DNA of 58,320 nt from Planctomycetaceae bacterium. GTDB taxonomy: Bacteria; Planctomycetota; Phycisphaerae; Phycisphaerales; SM1A02. The notes below the pieces were generated by a model, which was not told the DNA's origin, did not search any database, and saw only the letters and a program-made list of their open reading frames with translations. The stretch covers positions 1 through 58,320 of the forward strand of contig NYWY01000067.1 in NCBI GenBank assembly GCA_002685335.1, written 5' to 3'. Made by a program: the position numbers and the translations under genes. Positions 33,682-42,945 of the stretch are shown here, piece by piece; the stretch's first letter is position 1; every line of letters begins with the position of its first letter.

Positions 33682-34161
33682 TCAGCCGGTGCGGGTCGTG
33701 TCCAGACCCGAGAGCAGGTCGAAGAGTTCGTCGGCGTCGCCGGCGGCGAACGCCTTCTCCCGGGTGAACGGATCCGCCATGAACTTGCTGATGCGACCGA
33801 GGGCCTGGATGTGATCGGCGATTCGATTCGCGGGGCTCGCCAGCAGCACGATCATTCGGACCGGCCTCCCGTCGATCGCATCGAAGTCGATCGGCTCGGA
33901 CGGGATCCCGATGGCCATGGTGATCTCCCGCACGCCCGGACACTTTCCGTGGGGAATGGCGAGGCCTTCACCGATTCCGGTCGATCGCTGACCTTCGCGA
34001 TCCCAGACCGTGCGTCGAAAATTCTCCGCGTCGCTGATCGCATCGGACTCGCAGATCAGATCGCAGAGTTCGTCGATCGCTTCTCGCTTGGTGGTTCCCG
34101 CGAGGGGAACCTTCAGGAGTTCGACGTGGAGGATGCTGCTGAGTTCAAAGGTCACGAGCAA
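33682..34161 (-). CDS. PTS EIIA (nitrogen/fructose type) domain protein
   Basis: 159 residues forming a single EIIA-type domain: LCDLICESDAISDAENFRRTVWDRE, GIGEGLAIPHGKCPGV with the phosphorylatable His, and PVRMIVLLASPANRIADHIQ. This is the PtsN/EIIA-Ntr pattern, a regulatory phosphocarrier without sugar-transport domains. Such proteins respond to nitrogen and carbon status through EI-Ntr/NPr phosphorylation and regulate potassium transport or kinases. No PTS partner is encoded nearby. It is transcribed leftward. Confidence 0.92.
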   Translation of the reverse strand: MLVTFELSSILHVELLKVPLAGTTKREAIDELCDLICESDAISDAENFRRTVWDREGQRSTGIGEGLAIPHGKCPGVREITMAIGIPSEPIDFDAIDGRPVRMIVLLASPANRIADHIQALGRISKFMADPFTREKAFAAGDADELFDLLSGLDTTRTG

Positions 34162-34290
34162 GAAGTTCCGGGCGGGGGTCCCGACGGTCGAGCGAAGCGA
34201 TGAGTGTAGCGAGCGCCTCCCCGCGATTCGATGGTTCCCGGCCGTTTCCTGAGGAAGTTGTGGTACCGGAATTCGATCGCCGCCCCCGAT

Positions 34291-35823
34291 TCACTCCTTG
34301 GCGGAGGACTCTCGGACCAACAAGGCATGGAAACTGCCGTCGTGGATCTTCGTGGCGGGATCTCCGGGGACCCCGGCGGGGAATCTCTGCTGCTCCTTCC
34401 GGAGCTCGAGTCCGAAGTGATGACCGATCCAGTGGGCCAGCCGACGATTCTCGATCGGCTCCAGGCTGCAGGTCGAGAAGAGAATGGCACCTTCCGGATT
34501 GAGAAGGGGTTCGGTGTCTCTCACGATGCTCTTCTGGAGTCGTTCGATCGATTTCAGGGTGTCGTCGTCGAATCGATAGCGGGCTTCGGCCCGGCGAGCG
34601 AGGACTCCCGTGTTGCTGCAGGGAACGTCGAGAACCAGCAGGTCGGTGCGGCCGATGACTTCGCGAAGCCCCGGGGGGTCGACGACCCGGACGGTCGGAT
34701 GGTTGACGAATGCTCGTTGAAGGTCGTTCCGACGTCGCTGGTCGACATCGGTGGCGAAGATCTCCGCTTCGGGGTGGATCTCCGCGAGCTGGCGGGTCTT
34801 GGTGCCTCGCCCGGCGCAGTAATCCACGATCACCTTCGGACGAAGTCCGGCGGTGGCGGTGATCGGTTCGGCGCTGGCGGGGTCCTGGACCCGGCGGGTG
34901 GGATCCGCCTTTATGAAGCCGGAGAGATCCAGAGCGTTGGTGTCGAAGACGAAGAAGCCTGGTCGGTCGTGGGGGGTGAGCGGCCCGTCTTCACCGGCGA
35001 ACGGCTCGAGGGTTCGGGGATCCGAAGCGGTCACGCACACCGGAGGTCGCACCAGATCGTGAAGGCACAACTCCCGAGTGATCGCCAGCCCATGAGCGCC
35101 GATCCAGTGGACGACCAGGGGTTCGCCATGGCTGGTCTGCTGGCAGAGTCGAAGAACCTCGTCCTCGGAGAAGACCGGCTTCTGGAGAAGCATCATGCTG
35201 CCGTCGGCGTAGAGCAGCGCATTACGTCCGAGCGCGGCTTCGGCGATGTCCGGATGTCCGGCGGGAAGGACGGGGCCTCGAAGGGCGGCGATCTTTCGGA
35301 GTACCGCATTCACCAATCCGGCGGCACCCTGATGGACATGACGTCGGACTCGGTTGACCGTTTCATTGATCGCGGCGTGATCGGGCACCGTGTCCATGAA
35401 GAGGAGTTCGGCGGTGCCGGACAGCAGGGCGGCGCGGATGGATCCTTGAAGAATCCTCCAGTCACGGTCGACCTGGGAGTCGGCGATCGCCTGCAGCGTG
35501 TTCCAGCGATGCAGGATCACGTGTTCCAGAGCCTTGGCGAACGCGGCGTCACGCGATGAAAGCCCACCGACGTCGACCGAGCCGATGGGCAGATCCGGAT
35601 ACTCGCGGGCGATCCGGACCAACCGGGCCTGGACGCGATCCCGGGCATCACCGGTCGAAGGATCCGGGAGATCCTGCTCGGTGCCGGCCGGGGGACGTGG
35701 TCCCGTCCGAGGAGCCGCCTTGGGGCGTGAATGACCCGGCCGCCCGGGTCCCCTGCCTCCTCCCCGAGAGTCGGGGGTGCGGTCTGACGGGCCTCTGTTG
35801 TCGCGGGAGCGGGGTCGTGTCAT
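34291..35823 (-). CDS. RsmB/NOL1/NOP2-family RNA (cytosine-5) methyltransferase
   Basis: 510 residues. A basic, Pro/Arg-rich disordered N-terminus (~55 residues) precedes a NusB-like domain (about 60-190: DAAFAKALEHVILHRWN, FMDTVPDHAAINETVN, GAAGLVNAVLRKIA). A SAM-dependent methyltransferase follows: motif I VIVDYCAGRGTKTRQLA, then FATDVDQRRRNDL, motif IV VLDVPCSNTGVLARRAEARY and motif VI LFSTCSLEPIENRRL. The two catalytic Cys (PCS, TCS) are present. By architecture it is RsmB (m5C967 of 16S rRNA), but other family members cannot be excluded. It lies 6 bases downstream of metK, so the enzyme that makes SAM and one that uses it probably share a transcript. Confidence 0.93.
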   Translation of the reverse strand: MTRPRSRDNRGPSDRTPDSRGGGRGPGRPGHSRPKAAPRTGPRPPAGTEQDLPDPSTGDARDRVQARLVRIAREYPDLPIGSVDVGGLSSRDAAFAKALEHVILHRWNTLQAIADSQVDRDWRILQGSIRAALLSGTAELLFMDTVPDHAAINETVNRVRRHVHQGAAGLVNAVLRKIAALRGPVLPAGHPDIAEAALGRNALLYADGSMMLLQKPVFSEDEVLRLCQQTSHGEPLVVHWIGAHGLAITRELCLHDLVRPPVCVTASDPRTLEPFAGEDGPLTPHDRPGFFVFDTNALDLSGFIKADPTRRVQDPASAEPITATAGLRPKVIVDYCAGRGTKTRQLAEIHPEAEIFATDVDQRRRNDLQRAFVNHPTVRVVDPPGLREVIGRTDLLVLDVPCSNTGVLARRAEARYRFDDDTLKSIERLQKSIVRDTEPLLNPEGAILFSTCSLEPIENRRLAHWIGHHFGLELRKEQQRFPAGVPGDPATKIHDGSFHALLVRESSAKE

Positions 35824-35829
35824 GTAGGG

Positions 35830-37041
<1,212 letters not shown>

Positions 37042-37069
37042 TGGTGTTCCTGCCGGGGGAGGGACGCTG

Positions 37070-37100
37070 CTTCATCCATTCAACCGATGGACGGATGAAG
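37070..37100 (-). promoter_or_regulatory. Stem-loop in the metK leader
   Basis: In the metK 5' region, the minus strand reads CTTCAT-CCGT-CCAT, a seven-base loop, then ATGG-ATGAAG, giving a bulged hairpin about 29 bases ahead of the ATG. It does not match the SAM-I, SAM-II, SAM/SAH or SAH riboswitch cores as I know them, so regulation of metK through this element is only a possibility. Confidence 0.35.
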
Positions 37101-37137
37101 GAAGCGTAGTCCGAAGCCCCGTTCGATGCCACCCGAC

Positions 37138-39729
37138 TCAGAGGGACTCGAGGAACGTGATCAGGGCCGCGCGGTCGTCCGCGGGCATGGTTCGGAAGGC
37201 CTCCTTCGAGGCCTCGCCTTCGCCACCGTGCCAGAGAATCGCCTCTTCGAGGGTCCTCGCCCGCCCATCGTGGAGATAGGCCCGGCCGCCGCTGACGCCT
37301 TCGGTGAGACCGATGTTCCAGAGGGGGGTGGTTCTCCATTCGGCCCCGGAGGCATCGCCTTCGCGGAGCGTGTCCGCGAGTCCCGGTCCGAGATCGTGCA
37401 GGAGAAGATCGGTGTACGGACGGATCGTCTGGCCCCGGAGTTCGCCGTAGGGGTGGTGCAGGCCCGTGATGAGTTCCGCGACGTGACAGTTGTTGCAACC
37501 CGAATCGATGAACACGGTTTCGCCGCGGAGGGCCTCGGCGTCCGTGAGGTCTCGGCGAGCCGAGACCCCCAGAAGGGCGGCGTACCGGTTCATGAGTTCG
37601 AGTTCCTCGTCGGAGACTTCGGGAGTCTCGGGCTCGGTCTCACCGTCGAGCACGGGAAACATCGTGGTGGTGACGCCCATGTCCCGGTTGAGGGCCCGGG
37701 CAATCTGCTCTCGGATCGTCGCCCGGCCACTCTTGGCGGAGAATCGCCCGAGCCGCATCCGGCTGGGGTCCAGTGGATCGGGTACCAGTCGCGGGCGACC
37801 GGAAATGCCGTCCTGGTCGAGGTCGCAGGGATCCGCGAGGGCCAGGATGGTCTCCTCGTCGATCGCCTCGAGCAAGCCGAGTCCGATCAGCGGGGTTGCA
37901 TTGCGAATCGAATGGAACTCCGGCGTGGTGCCGAGGAACGACACGATCGGGCTTCGCAGCTGGTAGGGGGTGCCGTCACCGTAGACGCCATCGACGGTGT
38001 CCCAGCCGGCGAGGATGGCAGCGCCTTCGCTCCCAGATCCCGAACCCAGTTCCGCCACCTCGAACCAGTTGAGGTTCCAGCCTCCGAGTCCGGCATCGAG
38101 CCGGAATCGATACGCCCCCGCGGGGAGCGTGAGATCGAGCGAGCGGGTCGACCAGACCTGCCAGCCACCGGTGTCGGGGATGTCCACGCTTCCAAGCACG
38201 CCGCTCTGGCCCATGCGTCGAACATCGATCCGTCCGCCGCCGACGTCGCTGGCGACTCGGAAGTTGATTCGATAGGTGCCGGGAGTCTTGATCATGACCG
38301 GCTGGTTCAGATACTCGAGCCAGTCGCCGGCGTCCACGTATCCCACGTTCTCGCCACCGCCGACGTCACTGCAGGTTTCGAGCTGGATCCCGCTCATCGC
38401 GGAAAAGGCCTCGGCCTCCAACCTCCGAATGCTGTCGGAGGGGGCATCGGAACCGAAGGGCTGCAGGGAATCGCCCAGCACCGGATGGGGCGTGCCATCC
38501 GCATCGACCGCGACGCGGATGACCGACTGGATCAGCGGGGCGCCGACGGCGGGCGGGAGCGAACGGCCGTTGTTGACATGACAGGCCACGCAACTGGTGT
38601 TCAGGAAGTTCGGGCCGAGATCGCCGGCGTGTTCGGACAACGGCGGATTGTCGGGCTCGGAATGAGCACCGTTGGAGAAGTCGGTGTGGTGAAGCCGCCG
38701 CCCGTGCATGAACCGATGGCCGCTGGCCATCGCGATGTTCCCCGCCATCTGCTTGAACCGATGCTCCGGTTCGTTGGAGTACTGGTAGTGGAGGGTTCCG
38801 CGACCACCGAGTCGACCGTGCACCGGCACGGGATGCGAGTCCATGGACGCAACGGCCGCTTCCTCCGGTGTTTCGGCCTCTTCGCGGGCCTTGGCGTACC
38901 ACGGGAGAATGCCTTCCCCGACCACGTAGAGGAAGGCGGTTCCGTAGTAGTTCGGCCGGCCGTTGCGCGGAGCCTGGAGGAACTGGCTGAGTTCGACTTC
39001 CATCCGGTCACCGATCTCGAGCGGGCTGTTTTCCGGCGACTTGCGGTCGACGATCGCCTCGTAGTGGTATTCCGTTTCGCCCGGCCATTCGGTGGAGGGC
39101 GTGATCTCGACCAGTTCGACCCCCTGGCCCAGATAATCGGACATGTTGTTGTGGTAGACGGCCCCGCCGCTGGCGTAGAACGTCCGGAATTCCGCCGGGT
39201 TCAGACGGTCATGCACCATGAAGCGGAAGATGACTTCGCTGCCGCCCCGGGCCACCCGGTCTTCGATCTCGATTTCCGAGACTCGCTGCTCCCAGTAGAA
39301 GGAGAGCCAGTGGTCGTAGGCGGTGAACTGGCCCTCGCGGGCGTGCCGGTCCCGGGCCCGGTCCGAGTAGCGGGTGATCAAGGCGTCGTCGGTGAGGGTG
39401 AGCACGTCCGGTTCTCCGGGCGTGTCGGCATCATGGAGGGCTTCGAGATCAAAGGTGTCGATGCAGGGGCAGGGTCCCCAGTCGGCGAACAACAGGCCGA
39501 AGTCACCACCGTTGACCAGCCCGTTCCCATCGAGGTCGAACGTCGGGTCGTCGCCGTTCCATGCACCGAGGAGCAGGCCGAGGTCATTGCCGTCGACCAC
39601 GCCGGATCCGTCGAAATCGGCCGGGCAGTCCGCCCAGGCCCCGCCGGTCGTCGCCAAGGCGAGGACCGTTCCCAGCCCGCGGCGCAAAGAATTGAAACGA
39701 AACGTTCGCACTGATGGGAGTCGAAGCAT
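37138..39729 (-). CDS. Exported di-heme oxidoreductase (DHOR-like) with dockerin-like N-terminus and inserted CBM6 module
   Basis: 863 residues from ATG 39729 (MLRLPSVRTF), preferred over ATG 39798 because it begins a normal signal peptide (cleavage near AWA-D) and has AGGA upstream. Directly after it come two dockerin-like repeats (residues 35-58 and 65-88). The main body resembles the di-heme thiol oxidoreductase/DHOR family: heme sites CVACH (380-384) and CNNCH (745-749), and segments GRDLGP-like PPLSEHAGDLGPNFLN, TTPLWNIGLTEG and AYLHDGRARTLEEAILWHGGE. Residues ~436-558, between the two hemes, form a CBM6-like carbohydrate-binding domain (LEAEAFSAMSGIQLE, GYVDAGDWLEY, WNLNWFEV). It is predicted to be periplasmic or extracellular, oxidising or reducing a glycan-associated substrate (inference). 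Confidence 0.88.
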   Translation of the reverse strand: MLRLPSVRTFRFNSLRRGLGTVLALATTGGAWADCPADFDGSGVVDGNDLGLLLGAWNGDDPTFDLDGNGLVNGGDFGLLFADWGPCPCIDTFDLEALHDADTPGEPDVLTLTDDALITRYSDRARDRHAREGQFTAYDHWLSFYWEQRVSEIEIEDRVARGGSEVIFRFMVHDRLNPAEFRTFYASGGAVYHNNMSDYLGQGVELVEITPSTEWPGETEYHYEAIVDRKSPENSPLEIGDRMEVELSQFLQAPRNGRPNYYGTAFLYVVGEGILPWYAKAREEAETPEEAAVASMDSHPVPVHGRLGGRGTLHYQYSNEPEHRFKQMAGNIAMASGHRFMHGRRLHHTDFSNGAHSEPDNPPLSEHAGDLGPNFLNTSCVACHVNNGRSLPPAVGAPLIQSVIRVAVDADGTPHPVLGDSLQPFGSDAPSDSIRRLEAEAFSAMSGIQLETCSDVGGGENVGYVDAGDWLEYLNQPVMIKTPGTYRINFRVASDVGGGRIDVRRMGQSGVLGSVDIPDTGGWQVWSTRSLDLTLPAGAYRFRLDAGLGGWNLNWFEVAELGSGSGSEGAAILAGWDTVDGVYGDGTPYQLRSPIVSFLGTTPEFHSIRNATPLIGLGLLEAIDEETILALADPCDLDQDGISGRPRLVPDPLDPSRMRLGRFSAKSGRATIREQIARALNRDMGVTTTMFPVLDGETEPETPEVSDEELELMNRYAALLGVSARRDLTDAEALRGETVFIDSGCNNCHVAELITGLHHPYGELRGQTIRPYTDLLLHDLGPGLADTLREGDASGAEWRTTPLWNIGLTEGVSGGRAYLHDGRARTLEEAILWHGGEGEASKEAFRTMPADDRAALITFLESL

Positions 39730-40079
39730 CGCTGATCCTGTTCTTGGGAACGGCCGGATTCTTCGGCCGCAGTGGCTTTGCAGGCACTTTGGTCTCAACT
39801 TTAGGACGAGACCCCGGATTTAGCGATCGGAAAGGATCGGAAAGATCGGGGGCCCGGCATCCAGATTTCGGCCGCCGACGACAGGTTCTCGGACGTTCTT
39901 GCCTGGTTTGGCGAAGTCCTGGAGGCCTGATCATCGAATCGTTCCCGGCGATCCGGACGAACCGAAAGAACCGCAGGTCCGAGTCGAGCGTTTCGTCTGA
40001 AGCCGGGGGACCGGAGCCAGTTTCCGGGCTATGGTCTCGAAACCGCGAATGTTCCTCCCGAATGGGCCTCGAACCAGTC
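39730..40079. promoter_or_regulatory. 350-base divergent promoter region between dockerin-tagged genes
   Basis: This region separates the divergent di-heme oxidoreductase and subtilase genes. It contains a 10-bp direct repeat, GATCGGAAAG, at 39825-39834 and 39835-39844, with a partial third copy (GATCGG) from 39844, and a short inverted repeat, GGTCTC (39791-39796) / GAGACC (39808-39813). These are candidate operators. No gene is visible here apart from N-terminal extension of the two flanking frames. Confidence 0.45.
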
Positions 40080-41609
40080 ATGAAGATCAGAACGACCCCA
40101 ATCCTCGCTGCGGTGCTCGCCACGGTGGCTGCTTCCGCTGACGGTTTGATTCGATCCGAGGTCGAGGAGACGGGGCGACGAGTACTCATTCGTCTCTCGC
40201 CTGACACGGTGGTCCACGTCGACTCGGAAGGTGGTCGATGGCTCGTTCCCGAGCCTTCCCGCCGTCGAATCACGATGGTCGACATGTTCACGGCCCGCAT
40301 CCTCCACGACGAATTCGAGGTCGCGGGTCTGCAATCACTCGAGCCGTTGCTCTCCTCGCCGGCCGCTCGGGCGGATCTCGCCCGGGAGATCGGCCTCGAT
40401 CGCTGGGTCGTCGCGACCTTCCCTTCCTCGGCGCTGGCGTCGGACGCGGCCGAGCGGTTGACCGGAATCGGTGGCCCGATCGAAGCGATCGAACTCGATG
40501 GCCTCGGTGGCGTTGCGGCGAGCCCGCCGGACGACTCCTGGTTCACCCAGCAGTACGGGTTGAGAAACACCGGTCAGAACATCGCGGGCGTCGACGGAAT
40601 CGCGGGCGCGGACGTCAATGTGCTTCCCGCCTGGGACTGGACGACCGGTTCCGATCAGACGGTCGTCGCGGTGCTCGACGCCGGGATGAGTGGACACGAG
40701 GAATTCGAGGATCGATTGATGCCGGGCTGGAACGTCCCGGATGGCACCGATTCCTCCGACGACGAGTGCTCCAGCCACGGAACCCACGTGACGGGAATCA
40801 TCGCGGCGGAAGGGGACAACGGGCAGGGAATCGCCGGAATCGACTGGCGTTGTTCGATCATGCCCGTGGTGGTGGTGGATGGCTGCACGGGGTTCGAATC
40901 ATGGGTGGCGGAAGGAATCGTCTGGGCCGTCGATCACGGCGCGGACATCATCAACATGAGCCTCCAGTACGGAGCGGGCACCCAGGCCCTCGCGGATGCC
41001 GTGGCCTATGCCGATGCGGCTGGCGTGATCCAGATCGCCGCCGCGGGCAATACCGGCGGCATCGATGACGTCCAGGCTCCGGCTCGCTTTCCCGAGACCA
41101 TCGCGGTCGCGGCGACCGACAATCGCGACCAACGCTGGTCGAGTTCGAGCGGCGGTCCGGAGATCGATCTCGCCGCTCCCGGGTGGAGGATCTACTCCAG
41201 CGCCGCAACCTCGAACTACGTGAGCAAGAGCGGCACGAGCATGGCGAGTCCCTTCGTCTGCGGCACCGTCTCGCTGATGAAGGCCGTGGATCCGGACCTC
41301 GATCCGGAAACCGCCCGCCAGATCCTGAGAGCGACCGCCGAAGACGTCGAGTCGGCCGGCCGTGACGACCTCACCGGCTTCGGTCGCCTCGACGTGAATG
41401 CGGCGATCCTGGCGCTCGATCCGACCCCACCCGCGGCCGGAGACCTCGATCGTGACGGACGGGTCGATGGCCAGGACTTCGGCCTCGTGCTCTCGGGCTG
41501 GGGACCCTGCCCCGACGATTGCGAGGATGTCTGTCCCGCCGACCTCAACGGTGACTGCACGGTCGACGGTTCGGACCTCGGAATGCTGCTCCTCGACTGG
41601 ACCGGCTGA
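40080..41609 (+). CDS. Exported subtilisin-like (S8) protease with dockerin-like tail
   Basis: 509 residues from ATG 40080, which begins a signal peptide (MKIRTTPILAAVLATVAASA); ATG 40062 is an in-frame alternative. A propeptide-like region (~22-150) precedes the peptidase S8 domain. The catalytic triad is visible: Asp200 in VLDAGMSG, His233 in SSHGTHVTGI and Ser387 in KSGTSMASPF; the oxyanion Asn is in AAAGN (Asn324). Two dockerin-like repeats end the protein (DLDRDGRVDGQDFGLVLSGW and DLNGDCTVDGSDLGMLLLDW, then TG), with a Cys-rich linker between them. It is a secreted endoprotease, presumably for nutrient acquisition or for processing surface proteins. Confidence 0.95.
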   Translation: MKIRTTPILAAVLATVAASADGLIRSEVEETGRRVLIRLSPDTVVHVDSEGGRWLVPEPSRRRITMVDMFTARILHDEFEVAGLQSLEPLLSSPAARADLAREIGLDRWVVATFPSSALASDAAERLTGIGGPIEAIELDGLGGVAASPPDDSWFTQQYGLRNTGQNIAGVDGIAGADVNVLPAWDWTTGSDQTVVAVLDAGMSGHEEFEDRLMPGWNVPDGTDSSDDECSSHGTHVTGIIAAEGDNGQGIAGIDWRCSIMPVVVVDGCTGFESWVAEGIVWAVDHGADIINMSLQYGAGTQALADAVAYADAAGVIQIAAAGNTGGIDDVQAPARFPETIAVAATDNRDQRWSSSSGGPEIDLAAPGWRIYSSAATSNYVSKSGTSMASPFVCGTVSLMKAVDPDLDPETARQILRATAEDVESAGRDDLTGFGRLDVNAAILALDPTPPAAGDLDRDGRVDGQDFGLVLSGWGPCPDDCEDVCPADLNGDCTVDGSDLGMLLLDWTG

Positions 41610-41662
41610 AAACGGTCCCGACGCGCCTCGGCATCGAGGAGGCCTCGATCTACGATGAGGGC

Positions 41663-42406
41663 ATGACCGAAACCGCCGACGTCGTTCTCCAGCAACTCCT
41701 GCAGCACCGCTCCATCCGGAAATTCCGCCCGGACCCGGTTCCCGACGACGTCCTTCTTCGGGGGATCCGGGCGGGACAGCAGGCGGCGACCAGTTCGAAC
41801 ATCCAGGCCTACGGCGTGATCAGAATTCGGGAGCGGGCGCGGTTGCGTCGGTTGGTCGAACTGACGGGAGGCCAGAAGAAGGTCGCGGAATGTGGAGCGT
41901 TCCTGACCATCTGCGGAGACACCCGTCGCCATCGACTGGTCGCCCGGCGGGCGGAAAAGCCCCACGCGTCGAATCTCGAAACGTTCATGCTCGCGACCAT
42001 CGATGCGAGCCTCTTCGCCCAGAATCTGGTGATCGCCCTGGAGGCCATGGGCTGGGGCACGTGCTACATCGGCGGACTCCGCAACGACCTTCCAGGGGTT
42101 CTGGAGCTCCTGGGCACACCGGATGGCGTCTGGCCGCTCTTCGGGCTCTGCATCGGTCGCCCGGATCAGGATCCCGAGATTCGACCCCGGCTGGATCCGT
42201 CGGCGATTCTCTTCGAGGAGTCCTATCCCGACGATTCCGAGGTGTTCGATCGAATCGACGAGTACGACGTTCGGATGGGAGATTGGTACCAGCGGCAGGG
42301 AATCGACCATTCCGGCTGGTCCGCTCGAATCGAGGACCAGTTCCGGGAGCGACGCCGGGAGGAAACCGCCGGTTGCTATCGGGAGGCTGGCGCCGACTTC
42401 GACTGA
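41663..42406 (+). CDS. NfsA/Frp-type FMN oxidoreductase (nitroreductase family)
   Basis: 247 residues. It has the NADPH-dependent NfsA/FRP pattern: HRSIRKFRPDPVPDDVL, AGQQAATSSNIQAYGVIRI, MLATIDASLFAQNLVIALEAMGWGTCYIGGLRN and LFGLCIGRPDQDPEIRPRL. Such enzymes reduce nitro compounds, quinones or free flavin. It belongs to a different subfamily from the IYD-like protein at 7691-8446. It is followed 14 bases later by a bifunctional-nuclease-domain gene on the same strand. Confidence 0.92.
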   Translation: MTETADVVLQQLLQHRSIRKFRPDPVPDDVLLRGIRAGQQAATSSNIQAYGVIRIRERARLRRLVELTGGQKKVAECGAFLTICGDTRRHRLVARRAEKPHASNLETFMLATIDASLFAQNLVIALEAMGWGTCYIGGLRNDLPGVLELLGTPDGVWPLFGLCIGRPDQDPEIRPRLDPSAILFEESYPDDSEVFDRIDEYDVRMGDWYQRQGIDHSGWSARIEDQFRERRREETAGCYREAGADFD

Positions 42407-42420
42407 CCGGGGGGGATAGG

Positions 42421-42945
42421 ATGAGCGATCCCCCCAATGGAGGCCGTCCGTCGATGCTCGTTCCCGTCACCATCTCCCGCCTGCTCATCCGAGAGATGGC
42501 CGATTCGCAGTTCGTCACCTTGCAGGAGGTCGACGGGGTTCGTAGTTTTCCGATCGCCATCGGACTGACCGAGGCCTTCGCCATCGAACGCCGCATGGGC
42601 GGAGACGTACCTCCCCGTCCGCAGACTCACGATCTCCTCGCCTCGGTGATCGCGACCCTTGGTGCGACGCTTCAGAGGATCGAGATCCACGAACTCGACA
42701 GCGGCACCTTCCATGCCCGACTCGTTCTGGACCACCAGGGTGACGTGGTTCTCATCGACTCCCGACCATCCGACGCCCTCGCGCTGGGCGTCGCGGAAGG
42801 AACCCCCGTGATGGTGGAGGAGAAGGTGATCGAGATGGCCAGCGAGAGTTCCAATCTCTCGACCGAAGGGGACTACGACCCGGACATTCAAGTGGACCAG
42901 AGTTTCGACGAGGAACTCGATGACGATGAGGCGGGCTTCGAGTGA
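42421..42945 (+). CDS. Bifunctional nuclease (BFN/DUF151) domain protein
   Basis: 174 residues from ATG 42421; the open frame extends further upstream only as a shadow of the nitroreductase gene. The single DUF151 domain shows SFPIAIGLTEAFAIERRMGG, PRPQTHDLLASVIATLGATL, FHARLVLDHQGDVVLIDSRP and SDALALGVAEGTPVMVEEKV. Homologues were described as DNase/RNase in plants, but the bacterial role is uncertain. An acidic tail (DDDEAGFE) ends the protein. Its stop overlaps the truD GTG start (GTGA), so the two are translationally coupled. Confidence 0.92.
   Translation: MSDPPNGGRPSMLVPVTISRLLIREMADSQFVTLQEVDGVRSFPIAIGLTEAFAIERRMGGDVPPRPQTHDLLASVIATLGATLQRIEIHELDSGTFHARLVLDHQGDVVLIDSRPSDALALGVAEGTPVMVEEKVIEMASESSNLSTEGDYDPDIQVDQSFDEELDDDEAGFE

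Noticed and set aside
37042..37137. Known SAM-I, SAM-II or SAM/SAH riboswitch ahead of metK
   Set aside because: The leader is short and the conserved cores of those classes are not recognisable; only a simple bulged hairpin is visible.
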